Source: Phragmites australis (Eukaryota > Streptophyta > Magnoliopsida > Poales > Poaceae). Taken from it: DNA of 64,000 nt. The position numbers and the translations under genes are program-made. The notes beneath the pieces were generated by a model that was given only the letters and a program-made list of their open reading frames with translations, had not been told where the DNA came from and made no database searches. This document shows, in pieces, positions 46,375 to 58,208 of this stretch. The stretch is taken from positions 9,035,001 to 9,099,000 of the forward strand of contig NC_084933.1 of assembly GCF_958298935.1 (NCBI RefSeq). The letters are read 5' to 3'. Position 1 is the first letter of the stretch; each line of letters opens with the position of its first letter.

Positions 46375-48027
46375 TGTACTCTCACAACTTTGTTTACCTT
46401 CAACTTACCACACGAATTGAACCATTGGATGTAGTAGGGGCGTGGGTGTGGTTGTGTGGTCAAGCCAAGCTTCTCGACTATCTCGGAACTGGCAAGGTTG
46501 TTGTAGCTACCTCCATCAATGATGACTCTGCAAGCTCTCTCCTTCACAAGAAATCTGGATTGAAACAAGTTGTGCCGCTGATTTTGCTCTCCTTTCCCCA
46601 TTTGTGCACTTAGAACTCGTTGTACAACAAGGCTCACGTATCTCCCTATATCAACAGCAGCTACTTGTTCTTCTCCATCATCGGCATCATTTTCTGTCTC
46701 ATCTCCTTCACCTGCAATGTTAGCAGCTAGTACATATTCATCCTCAATACCACTAGCACTTACATAACCACCATCTTCTGTTGCAATGCACGCGCACTGA
46801 CTTGGGCAGTCCTTCATGACATGGCCCATTCCCTTGCATCGGTGGCAAACAATCCCAGTTGTACGGCCCGTGGAAGCAACCGAAGAACTCTTAGCGGGGG
46901 CCTGCACACTAGTTGATTTACTTACCTCAGTTGCATGTGACGGTGTAGTAGGTCCTGCTGAACGCGCCCTACTCGAGGAGGGGACAGCAGACCGTGTAGC
47001 AGAAGGTGGAATAGTTTTAACTTGCCCCGGCGTTGATCTTGGTGTAGACGTTCTTCCAAAATTGTTCTTTGGCCTCTGTTGTCGTCCCTGCAATTCTTTT
47101 TCTGCCAAACATGCAGTTGGAACAATCTAGGAATATTATCATATTCTTTGTAATCTACTATGTCCTGAATTTCACATCTCAACCCTCCATAAAAGCGTGC
47201 CAAAGCAGCCTCTTCATCCTCAACAATATCACAATGTAACATACCAATTTGTAGCTCTTGATAATATTCTTCTACTGACCTATTGCCTTGGTTTAAGCGC
47301 TGCAATTTCTTACGCAAATCACGTCTAAAAGATGGTGGAACAAATCTATTGCGCATAACCACCTTTAAAGCATCCCATGTAGTAGGCGATAACCCATGAT
47401 TGCATACCCTATTCCACCAAATGACAGCAAAGTCTTTAAACTCACTAGTGGCTTGCCTAACTCTATGCACTTCAGGAACTAGGTGAGCATTAAATTTTTG
47501 TTCCACCGTCATCTCCCAATCAAGATATATTTCAGCATCATAAGTACCCGAAAAAGATGGTATGGTAAACTTAACTTTAGCAAATGGATCATCATTACCA
47601 CGTGTATTATGTTGCTGAAAATTGTTACCTCTCATACCTTGACGGTTGAAGTTCAATCGGTTCATTTGTCGTGCATCAAAGGCGTCACGCTCTTGCCTCA
47701 AAATTTCATCATCAGCGACGGACTATTCATGTTGGGCTGCACCTTGAAGATGGCCATTGTCGCCATGAATACCATGTTGCATTGGGGGCTGCTCTGGAAT
47801 GCGCGTCTCCATCCTGTTCAACCTATCAGTGAAATTAACAATAATACGGTTAGCAGAACCTAATGCTTCATCCACATGATGAAGTCGGGTCTCATGGCTC
47901 CGAAGTAATGTTGCATCCCGTCCGTCTTCTTAGTTTGATTGTTCGCACTCTCAACCAGTTCATCGATCTTACGTCCATAACTCCTCATGAATTCTCGCAT
48001 CTCCTCCTCGAACATTTTACCTTCCAT
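46375..48027 (-). pseudogene. Element B2 gag with start of protease
   Basis: The likely start is the ATG at 48,027 (MEGKMFEEEMREFMRSYGRK), followed by a stop and a shift before the gag core. The core runs from about 47,701 (REFKD/SEFKDFAVIWWNRVCNH type, RNRFVPPSFRRDLRKKL) and changes frame near 47,120, then KNNFGRTSTPRSTPG, zinc knuckle [34 protein letters not shown] and protease [16 protein letters not shown] with the catalytic Asp. After VRVQ the sequence leaves element B for element C. The segment duplicated in B1 is single here. It retains about 250 bp of gag N-terminus that B1 has lost. Confidence 0.8.
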
Positions 48028-49190
48028 GGTTAGTAGCAAACAAGAGACAAAAATAATATATATATATTATCCCTATCGACTACTGGGTTGTGGAGGTAAA
48101 GGTGGAATCACACACTCTCAAGCGTCTTACCAAGCTCTTATGAATTTCTTACCAAATTGCAGCAGGTGGTATGATCGGAGAAGGTGGGATGTATGACCGC
48201 GACGGAGGCGAATGCGAGGATCCAAATCTGAGGGCCAAAAGTATGTAGAGCTTGGATAGGCACAATATATGGTAGCAAGGATTAGCAATAGTTCAATTCA
48301 GAAATTGCAAGACTGAAAAGTAGTCCCAAGCTAGTCTATGCCACCGGCCTAAACTCGCTAGTTCAAGCAAGCAGAAATCCAACTCAGCTCAAGAACTCAA
48401 AGGATGCAAGCACTTCTGTTTATGTTTTTTTTAATCTTCTTTTCTTTTGGTGCGGCTCTTTTTTTTTCATCACTTTTTCTGCACCTCTTTGCCTTTTGCT
48501 CTTTTCCTTTTTTTTATATATGACAGAAAGTGCCGCAAGAGATAAATTACAACCTGAGATCGAACTACAAAGCTTCTGCACCGTAAACTGTTGCACTAGA
48601 CAAATAAACACTCTCCAATACGCAAATAGATTTTCTGCACTAAGCAAACTTAGTGCTGGCAATAAAATAGCAGCCGCGCTATAGAACAAATAAGCTTTCG
48701 GCTTTGGAATTTATAATGCTTGAAAGCTACAGCTTAGCAGAACCGAGCCAGCGTAGCAAAACAGTCTTGGCGCTTGCTGCTCGAAATAAGCAATAAAAAA
48801 AGGCAAAATTTCCTTTCCGTTCAGTGCTATTGACTAGACAAGACAAACTAGCTTGCTATGATTCGGCTTTCCTCTGTCTCCGTATGAACAATAATTCGCA
48901 CGAACATGAAGCACTTATCAGAGGCAAAAGTTAATGGCAGCTAAACTCGAAACTAGAGACCAAGAACAAGACCTAGACACGACGAACACAACGACACAGC
49001 GAGGGACTAAAATTCAGAAAAGCAAACCAAACTGAATATTGCACGGCACAAAGGGGTTGTAGGACAGCGGAAGACGATGAATAATTTTTTCGGGGGGGCT
49101 AATTTTCTGGATTCTAGGACGATGGCAAATTTAATCTAACAAAAGGGGATACAAAGTTACCTATCGGGCAACTGAGGCTCTGGTACCACG
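48028..49190 (-). other. Element B2 leader and PBS
   Basis: Non-coding. It includes T-rich tracts near 48,420-48,520 and ends with the PBS TGGTACCAGAGCC (minus strand, + about 49,176-49,188) two bases from the LTR. Near-identical to 54,720-55,841. Confidence 0.8.
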
Positions 49191-50086
49191 TGATGAGAAC
49201 AGTGGCCCGATCTTCCGATAGGTTCGATTGATTTCGTCGTGAGGACGTTGACGCTTGGAGGCTTTCAACCCGCAGATTGTCACCTCGCAATTCTTTACAC
49301 CCGCACGACTGTCGTTATCAACCATGCTCGCACGTGATCGACCTTACCACGAGGGTTATTGATCCTGCAAGCAATCGAAGCAACTCACAAGAACAAGGAA
49401 GATGCAATCTGAATTGCTAATAAAGATGAAGCACACGAGTTCGGGTTCCACAAACCGATGAACGGCGAGAAACTGACTAATTGTCTAGTTGTAATCTAAG
49501 CAAAACCCAAACCCTAGAAGAGGGGCGGGTATCTATTTATAAGCTAGGAGGAGAAAGGATTCGGCCACAACTGATGGAGCTCGAATACAACTCAATTACA
49601 AGGCCCAAGGTCCAAACTGATTCAGACTGGAAGAGCAATGAGACTTGTTTTGCCGATTCCGAACAACACAGAAGGTATTTGGAAATGAGGTCGGATCCGT
49701 ATGAAAGTAGACTCCGCGAGCTTTCCAACCAGTACTCGTGGACCTCGACCACCTTTCGGAATCAAGAGTTATGGTCGTTTGAATTTGGTGCTGTCTGTAA
49801 TTCCGATTCCGAATTGATCTTGGGGACAGAACTGGATTTATGCGCGGTAGCCCTCCGGTTACACTTGTGCTTATGTGGATCTTCTCTCAGGTTCCTAAGG
49901 ATAATAAAATCATCGCAATAAGTTAGTAGCATCAAATCCTTAGAAACATTTGTATGGAAAGCGAGGAACGAGTTCACCTGACAATTAAGTTCTCGTGCAC
50001 GAGCTCTTGTCAAAGGACCTTGAATTACAGCAGCGCGAGGAGGAATATTTGTGGTGCGTGTAACCGAAGGAGTGATGTCCTCATCA
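49191..50086 (-). repeat. Element B LTR shared by B2 (5') and B1 (3')
   Basis: 896 bp, TGATGAGGACATC ... TCTCATCA on the minus strand. TATA-like ctatttataag on + near 49,532. It carries 35 bp (about 49,586-49,625) absent from the LTR at 55,842. Confidence 0.92.
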
Positions 50087-53000
50087 TCCTCCCCCTCTTG
50101 AATTGGAGTCGTCCTCGACTCAATCTCATCTTCTTCTCCCACATACGGCTTTAAGTCTGAAACGTTAAATGTGGGACTAACCCCAAAATCTGCAGGCAAC
50201 TCAAGCTTATATGCATTATCATTAATCTTCTCGAGTATTTCAAAAGGACCATCAGGTCGAGGCATCAATTTAGATTTCCTCAACTCGGGAAAACGATCTT
50301 TACGCAAGTGTAACCAAACAAGATCACCCGGTTCAAAAGTTAAATGTTTCCTACCCTGGCTACCATAAGCACGATATTTTTCATTCCTCTTCTCAATATT
50401 TTCTTTAGTTAATTCATGCATTTTAAGAATCAGTTCAGCACGTGTCTTAGCATCAAAATTCAACTTTTCAGAAGTAGGCAAAGGTAGCAAATCAATAGGA
50501 GCACGTGGATTAAAACCATATACAACCTGAAACGGACTTACCTTGGTGGTGGAGTGGACGGACCTATTGTAAGCAAACTCTATATGAGGTAAACACTCTT
50601 CCCACAACTTCAAGTTTTTCTTCAAAACAGCCCGCAACATGGTAGATAACGTGCGGTTAACGACCTCCGTTTGTCCATCGGTTTGGGGATGACATGTAGT
50701 AGAAAACAGTAGCTTCGTTCCCAATTTATTCCAAAGTGACCTCCAAAAGTGACTCAAAAAATTCGCATAGCGATCTGAGGCAATGGTATTGGGCACTCCA
50801 TGTAGGCGAATAATTTCCCTAAAAAATAAATCAACTATGTTTGCAGCATCATCGCTCTTGTGACAAGGTATAAAATGTGCTATTTTTGAAAAACGATCCA
50901 CAACCACAAAAATACTATCCCTCCCCCTCTTTGTTCTAGACAACCCTAAAACAAAGTCCATAGAAATATCCTCCCAAGGTACACTAGGAACAGGAAGAGG
51001 CATATAAAGACCATGTGGATTTAAGCGAGACTTAGCTTTATTGCAAGTAGTGCAGCGTGACACGTAGCGCTCGACGTCACGTCTCATCTTTGGCCAAAAG
51101 AAGTGGACGGCCAGCACATCTTCGGTCTTCTTTGCTCCAAAATGCGCCATCAAACCTCCTCCATGTGCCTCCTGCAACAACAAAAGACGAACAGAGCTAG
51201 CTGGAATGCATAGCTTGTTAGCACGATAGAGCAAACCATCATTCAACACATATTTATTCCATTCTCTTCCTTCTTTACAATGTTCTATCACTTCTTTAAA
51301 GTCCAAATCAGTAGCATACAAATCTTTTATTGTCTCCAAACCGAAAATTCTATGATCCAATTGGGACAACATGGTATATCGTCTAGATAAGGCATCAGCA
51401 ATGACATTTTCTTTACCTTTCTTGTGTTTAATCACATAAGGAAATGACTCAACAAATTCTACCCATTTAGCATGACGTCTATTCAATTTTGCTTGACTCC
51501 TAATATGTTTAAGTGATTCATGATCCGAATGTATAACAAATTCCTTGGGCCATAAATAATGTTACCATGTTTCAAGAACACGAACTAAAGCATATAATTC
51601 CTTATCATAAGTAGAGTAATTAAGACTAGGCCCATTTAATTTCTCACTAAAATATGCAACAGGCTTACCTTCTTGAATCAATACACCACCTATCCCAATT
51701 CCGCTAGCATCACATTCAATTTCAAAAGTCTTACCAAAATCAGGGAGTTGGAGTAGTGGTGCTTGAGTGAGCTTCTCTTTCAAAAGGTTGAATGCCTTCA
51801 CTTGTGCAGGACCCCATTGGAAATGCACTCCTTTCTTTGTCAATTCATTCAATGGTACGGCAATGGTACTGAAATCCCGTACAAAACGACGATAGAATCC
51901 AGCAAGGCCATGGAAGCTCCGCACCTGTGACACAGTAGTAGGCGTCGGCCAGCTTTGGATGGCTTCAATCTTTGCCTCATCCACCTCAATTCCCTGTGAT
52001 GTCACAACATAACCAAGAAACGCAACTCGATCGGTGCAAAAGGTGCACTTCTCAAGGTTACCAAACAAACGTGCATCTCTTAAAGCATTAAAAACAGCAC
52101 GTATGTGATCAAAATGTAGATCATGTGACTTGCTATAAATCAAGATATCATCAAAATAAACCACCACAAATTTTCCAATAAAAGCACGTAAAACTTCGTT
52201 CATTAATCGCATGAAGGTACTAGGTGCATTACTTAACCCAAAAGGCATCACTAACCACTCATACAACCCAAACTTAGTCTTAAATGCGGTCTTCCATTCA
52301 TCTCCAAGTTTCATTCTAATTTGGTGGTATCCACTCTGCAAATCAATTTTAGTGAAAATTATAGCACCACTCAACTCATCAAGCATGTCGTCTAGCCTAG
52401 GAATAGGATGACGATACCTAATTGTGATATTATTAATGGCTCTACAATCAACACACATTCGCCAACTACCATCTTTCTTAGGAACCAAAATAGCAGGAAC
52501 AGCACATGGACTAAGACTTTCTCGTACGTACCCTCGGTCCAATAAATCTTGGACCTGTCGTTGAATCTCCTTAGTCTCTTCTGGGTTAGTCCTATATGCA
52601 GCTCGGTTTGGCAAAGAAGCTCCCGGAATCAAGTCAATTTGATGCTCAATTCCTCTCAAAGGTGGCAGTCCCGGGGGTATTTCACTTGGAAACACATCAG
52701 CATACTCCTGCAAAACGTTAGCAACAGCAGGAGGCAAAGAGGGAGGCATATCCTCAAGTGTAAACAAGGCCTCTTTGCAAATCAAAGCATAGCAAAATGA
52801 ATTATGTGCTAATAAATCAGAAATTTCAGATTTAGTAGCTAACATGGTAGCACCCTTCAACTTAATGGTGTCTTTCCTAGCATGTGTATTTTTGTTCTCA
52901 TGTTGAAGTGGAAAAACATTTTTAGTTACAACCTGATTTTCAGATTTGTTATCATTGCATTTTCTTTCATTTTCAGCATGTTCTACTTCATCTTTCAAAA

Positions 53001-53448
53001 TTTCAGCAGGTGTCATAGGCAACAACTTAATCTTCTTACCCTTATGTGAGAATGAGTAGGTATTAGCTCTACCATGGTGCAAAACATCATTATCAAATAT
53101 CCAAGGCCTACCTAGCAACAAAGAGCATGCTTGCATAGGCACTACATCAAAGTCTGCACTGCCTTTATAATTACCAGCCGGAAATTGTACTCTCACAACT
53201 TTGTTTACCTTCAACATACCACACGAATTGAACCATTGGATGTAGTAGGGGCATGGGTGTGGCTGTGTGGTCAAGCCAAGCTTCTCGACCATCTCGGAAC
53301 TGGCAAGGTTGTTGCAGCTACCTCCATCAATGATGACTCTGCAAATTCTCTCCTTCACAAGAAATCTGGATTGAAACAAGTTGTGCCACTGATTTTGCTC
53401 TCCTTTCCCCATTTGTGCACTTAGAACTCGTTGTACAACAAGGCTCAC
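49762..53448 (-). pseudogene. Element B1 pol (protease, RT, RNase H, integrase), nearly complete
   Basis: One long frame is interrupted only by a single TAA (about 51,560) that replaces a Gln codon after LETW in RNase H. Domains, from high to low coordinate: protease [19 protein letters not shown] (about 53,290-53,340); RT with the catalytic [11 protein letters not shown] (about 52,140-52,165); RNase [19 protein letters not shown] (about 51,660-51,715) to RRHAKWVEF; integrase zinc module [18 protein letters not shown] and [10 protein letters not shown]; core Asp residues in [11 protein letters not shown] and IASDRYANF and Glu in DGQTEVVNR, all three present; then [20 protein letters not shown] and [14 protein letters not shown]. 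The frame crosses the PPT and ends 325 nt inside the 3' LTR ([25 protein letters not shown]). The start is set by an 89-bp duplication that shifts the frame upstream; in nature it would be joined to gag. Confidence 0.92.
50087..50100 (-). promoter_or_regulatory. Element B1 polypurine tract
   Basis: Minus strand caagagggggagga immediately before the LTR TGATGAGG. It lies inside the pol reading frame. Confidence 0.75.
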
Positions 53449-53453
53449 GTATC

Positions 53454-53631
53454 TCCCTGTATCAACAGCAGCTACTTGTTCTTCTCCATCATCAGCATCA
53501 TTTTCTATCTCGTCTCCTTCACCTGCAATGTTAGCAGCCAGTTCCCTGTATCAACAGCAGCTACTTGTTCTTCTCCATCATCAGCATCATTTTCTATCTC
53601 GTCTCCTTCACCTGCAATGTTAGCAGCCAGT
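53454..53631 (-). repeat. 89-bp tandem duplication at the gag-protease junction of B1
   Basis: The unit tccctgtatcaacagcag ... gcagccagt occurs at 53,454 and 53,543. B2 has a single copy at the same place (about 46,650). Since 89 is not a multiple of 3 it separates the gag and pol frames. Confidence 0.96.
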
Positions 53632-54713
53632 ACATATTCATCCTCAATATCACTAGCACTTACATAACCACCATCTTCTGTTGCAATGTACGCGCGCTGA
53701 CTTGGGCAGTCCTTCATGACATGGCCCATTCCCATGCATCGGTGGCAAATAATCCCAGTTGTACGGCCCGTGGAAGCAACCGAAGAACTCTTAGCGGGGG
53801 CCTGCACACTAGTAGATTTACTTACCTCAGTTGCATGTGACGGTGTAGTAGGTCCTGCTGAACGCGCCCTACTCGAGGAGGGAGCAGCAGACCGTGTAGC
53901 AGAAGGTGGAATGGTTTTAACTTGCCCCGGCGTTGATCTTGGTGTAGACATTCTTCCAAAATTGTTCTTTGGCCTCTGTTGTCGTCTCTGCAATTCTTTT
54001 TCTGCCAAACATGCAAGTTGGAACAATCTAGGAATATTATCATATTCTTTGTAATCTACTATGTCCTGAATTTCACATCTCAACCCTCCATAAAAGCGTG
54101 CCAAAGCAGCCTCTTCATCCTCAACAATATCACATCGTAACATACCAATTTGTAGCTCTTGATAATATTCTTCTACTGACCTATTGCCTTGGTTTAAGCG
54201 CTGTAATTTCTTACGCAAATCACGTCTAAAAGATGGTGGAACAAATCTATTGCGCATAGCCACCTTTAAAGCATCCCATGTAGTAGGCGATAACCCATGA
54301 TTGCATACCCTATTCCACCAAATGATAGCAAAGTCTTTAAACTCACGAGTGGCTTGCCTAACTCTATGCACTTCAGGAACTAGGTGAGCATTAAATTTTT
54401 GTTCCACCGTCATCTCCCAATCTAGATATATTTCAGCATCATAAGTACCCGAAAAAGATGGTATGGTAAACTTAACTTTAGCAAATGGATCATCATTACC
54501 ACGTGTATTATGTTGCTGAAAATTGTTACCTCTCATACCTTGACGGTTGAAGTTCAATCGGTTCATTTGTCGTGCATCAAAGGCGTCACGCTCTTGCCTC
54601 AAAATTTCATCATCAGCGACGGACTCTTCATGTTGGGCTGCACCTTGAAGATGGCCATTGTCGCCATGAATACCATATTGCATTGGGGGCTGCTCTGGAA
54701 TGCGCGTCTCCAT
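53505..54713 (-). pseudogene. Element B1 gag, truncated at the N-terminus
   Basis: Reads METRIPEQPPMQYGIHGDNG, then EVHRVRQATREFKDFAIIWW, then RNRFVPPSFRRDLRKKLQRL (Retrotrans_gag domain, about residues 60-230), CLAEKELQ, a Ser/Thr/Pro-rich linker, the zinc knuckle ICHRCMGMGHVMKDC (+ about 53,706-53,747) and an acidic stretch [16 protein letters not shown]. It builds the particle and binds RNA. Compared with B2, about 250 bp including the original start region are deleted (B2 about 47,813-48,063), so the first ATG here is internal. The last 16 or so residues come from the frame shift caused by the 89-bp duplication. Confidence 0.88.
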
Positions 54714-55841
54714 ATATATATTATCCCTATTGACTACTGGGTTGTGGAGGTAAATGTGGAATCACACACTCTCAAGCGTCTTTCCAAGCTCTTATGAATT
54801 TCTTACCAAATTGCAGCAGGTGGTATGGCCGGAGAAGGTGGGATGTATGACCGCGACGGAGGCGAATGCGAGGATCCAAATCTGAGGGCCAAAAGTATGT
54901 AGAGCTTGGATAGGCACAATATATGGTAGCAAGGATTAGCAATAGTTCAATTCAGAAATTGCAAGACTGAAAAGTAGTCCCAAGCTAGTCTATGCCGCCG
55001 GCCTAAACTCGCTAGTTCAAGCAAGCAGAAATCCAACTCAGCTCAAGAACTCAAAGGATGCAAGCACTTCTGTTTCTGTTTTTTTATCTTCTTTTCTTTT
55101 GGTGCGGCTCTTTTTTTTTTCTTCACTTTTTCTGCACCTCTTTGCCTTTTGCTCTTTTCCTTTTTTTTATATGACAGAAAGTGCCGCAAGGGATAAATTA
55201 CAACCTGAGATCGAACTACAAAGCTTCTGCACCAGAAACTGTTGCACTAGACAAATAAACACTCTCCAATACGCAAATAGATTTTCTGCACTAAGCAAAC
55301 TCACCGCTGGCAATAAACTAGCAGCCGCGCTATAGAACAAATAAGCTTTCGGCTTTGGAATTTATAATGCTTGAAAGCTACAGCTTAGCAGAACCGAGCC
55401 AGCGTAGCAAAACAGTCTTGGCGCTTGCTGCTCGAAATAAGCAATAAAAAAAGGCAAAATTTCCTTTCCGTTCAGTGCTATTGACTAGACAAGACAAACT
55501 AGCTTGCTATGATTCGGCTTTCCTCTATCTCCGTATGAACAATAATTCGCACGAACATGAAGCACTTATCAGAGGCAGAAGTTAATGGCAGCAAAACTCG
55601 AAACTAGAGACCAAGAACAAGACCTAGACACGACGAACACAACGACACAGCGAGGGACTAAAATTTAGAAAAGCAAACCAAACTGAAAATTGCACGGCAC
55701 AAAGTGGTTGTAGGACAGCGGAAGACGATGAATAATTTTTTTTGGGTGGCTAATTTTTTGGATTCTAGGATGATGGCAAATTTAATCTAACAAAAGGGGA
55801 TACAAAGTTACCTATCGGGCAATTGAGGCTCTGGTACCACG
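54714..55841 (-). other. Element B1 leader and PBS
   Basis: Non-coding, close copy of the B2 leader. PBS TGGTACCAGAGCC (minus) at + about 55,827-55,839. Confidence 0.8.
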
Positions 55842-56702
55842 TGATGAGAACAGCGGCCCGATCTTCCGATAGGTTCGATTGATTTCGACGTGAGGACGTT
55901 GACGCTTGGAGGCTTTCAACCCGCAGATTGTCACCTCGCAATTCTTTACACCCGCACGACTGTCGTTATCAACCATGCTCGCACGCGATCGACCTTACCA
56001 CGAGGGTTATTGATCCTGCAAGCAATCGAAGCAACTCACAAGAACAAGGAAGATGCAATCTGAATTGCTAATAAAGATGAAGCACACGAGTTGGGGTTCC
56101 ACAAACCGATGAACGGCGAGAAACTGACTAATTGTCTAGTTGTAATCTAAGCAAAACCCAAACCCTAGAAGAGGGGGCGGCTATCTATTTATAAGCTAGG
56201 AGGAGAAAGGATTCGGCCACAACTGATGGAGCTCGATTCGGACTGGAAGAGCAACGCGACTTGTTTTGCCGATTCCAGACAACACAGAAGGTATTTGGAA
56301 ATGAGGTCGGATCCGTATGAAAGTAGACTCCACGAGCTTTCCAACCAGTACTCATGGACCTCGACCACCTTTCGGAATCAAGAGTTATGGTCGTTTGAAT
56401 TTGGTGTTGTCTGTAATTCCGATTCCGAATTGAACTTGGGGACAGAACTGGATTTATGCGCGGTAGCCCTCCGATTACACTTGTGCTTATATGGATCTTC
56501 TGTCAGGTTCCTAGGGATAATAAAATCATCGCAATAAGTTAGTAGCATCAAATCCTTAGAAACATTTGTATGGAAAGCGAGGAACGAGTTCACCTGATAA
56601 TTAAGTTCTCATGAACGAGCTCTTGTCAAAGGACCTTGAATTACAGCAGCGCGAGGAGGAATATTTGTGGTGCGTGTAACCGAAGGAGTGATGTCCTCAT
56701 CA
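55842..56702 (-). repeat. Element B1 5' LTR
   Basis: 861 bp; differs from the LTR at 49,191 by a 35-bp deletion and scattered substitutions. Its outer end (ctcatca, 56,702) abuts element C sequence. Confidence 0.92.
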
Positions 56703-58208
56703 ATTATCTTCACCTTACTACTGTTGTTGAACCATTGAATATAATATGGGTAAGGATTGTTTCTTGTCGCCAAGGCAAGCTTCTTGATCATATGTGAACT
56801 TACCAAGTTGTTGCAGCTTTCTCCATGAATAATGACTCGAACATGATAATCCTTGACTATGAGAAACATCTAAAACAAATTGTGGCATTGCAATTGTTCC
56901 GCTTGCTCCATTTGAGTGGTTAACACTCGCTGCACAATGAGAGTCCGATAATCCTCTGTGGCAGTGGCATCGAACACTTTCTCATGGTCAATATCTATCT
57001 CACGACCATTCTCATCACCTGCATGGTTATCTGCAAGAGCATATCAATCCTCAACATCAATAGAACTTATGTATCCACCATCTTCTATTACAATGTATGC
57101 TCACTGACTTGGACAATCCTTTATGACGTGGACTATTCTGTTGCATCAGTGACATACAATCTCAATCAATCGACCTGTAGAAGCAACCTAAGAAGAGCTC
57201 TTAGCTTACCTCGAGAGCGTGCGACGGTATCAAAGGTATTGCTAAACGTGGGGCTATTTTGACTTATCCCAGTATTGATTTTGAAATAGTCGTGCTTCCA
57301 AAATTGCTCCTTGGCCTCTGTTGTCTTCTCTGCAACTCTTTTTCTACCAAACATGCAAGTTGGAACAATCTAAGAACACTATCGTATTCTTTGTAATCAA
57401 CTATGTCCTAAATTTCATACCTTAACCCTCCATAAAAGTGTGCTATTGCAGCCTCTTCATCCTCAATAATATCACAACGCAACATACTAATTTGTAGCTC
57501 CTGGTAATATTTTTGTACGGATCTATCACTTTGGTTTAAGCGCTGCAATTTCTTACGCAAATCACGTTTAAAAGAGGGTGGAACAAATCTGTTACACATA
57601 GCAACCTTTAAAGCATTCCAAGTAGTAGGAGCTAATTCATCTATGCATACCCTATTCCACCAAATGATTACAAAATTTTTAAATTCACTAGTGGCTTGCC
57701 TAACTCTATGCATTTCAGAAACTAAATGAGCATTAAATTTTTGTTCTACCGTCATCTCCTAATCTAAATACCTTTTAGCATCATAAGCTCTCACAAAAGA
57801 TGGTATAGTAAACTTAACCTTAGCAAATGGATAATCATTAATACGTGGGTTATGTTGCTGAAAATTATTACCTCTCATACAATGATGGTTGAAGTTCAAT
57901 CGGTTCCTTTGTCATTCATCAAAGGCGTCACGTTTTTGTCTCAAAATTTCATCATCTACGACGGACTCCTCTTTTTCATAGGCTGCACCATGAGGATCCA
58001 CTCGTCCATTGTTCGATAGCGAATTAACCGATCGATCAAAGCGTGTATTGAGCATTGCAATGCTTTTATTGAGTTGTTGCAATAAGGTATTGGTTCCTGC
58101 AAGCTTCTTGTCAATGTTGTTATCAATAGTTTGTCGATGATCGTCCAACAACATTGTGAGTTCTTCCCTCAGAACACACTCTTTCGCATCTGATGCTTCT
58201 CCTGCCAT
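56703..58208 (-). pseudogene. Element C gag and start of protease, broken
   Basis: The start is ATG at 58,208 (MAGEASDAKECVLREELTML), followed by a helical segment (DNNIDKKLAGTNTLLQQLNK). After frame breaks come the gag core (EFKNFVIIWWNRVC, CNRFVPPSFKRDLRKKLQRL, 57,408-57,755), a piece at 57,166-57,354 and the zinc-knuckle/protease region with many stops (56,703-57,170; HGESCNNLVSS where [12 protein letters not shown] is normal). The part 56,703-57,291 is a second copy of 45,787-46,374. Non-functional. Confidence 0.8.

Larger units (their letters stand above)
46375..56702 (-). mobile_element. Element B tandem: truncated unit B2, shared LTR, unit B1, LTR (nested in element C)
   Basis: Order along + is: B2 internal (46,375-49,190; end of protease start, gag, leader, PBS), LTR (49,191-50,086), B1 internal (50,087-55,841; pol, gag, leader, PBS), LTR (55,842-56,702). 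The middle LTR has a PBS on its left and a PPT plus pol end on its right, so it serves as 5' LTR for B2 and 3' LTR for B1. Sequence beyond 56,702 is element C (attatcttcacc), matching C at 45,787, where no insertion is present. B2 stops at a point equivalent to about 53,187 in B1. CRM-like features as in A and C. Confidence 0.88.
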
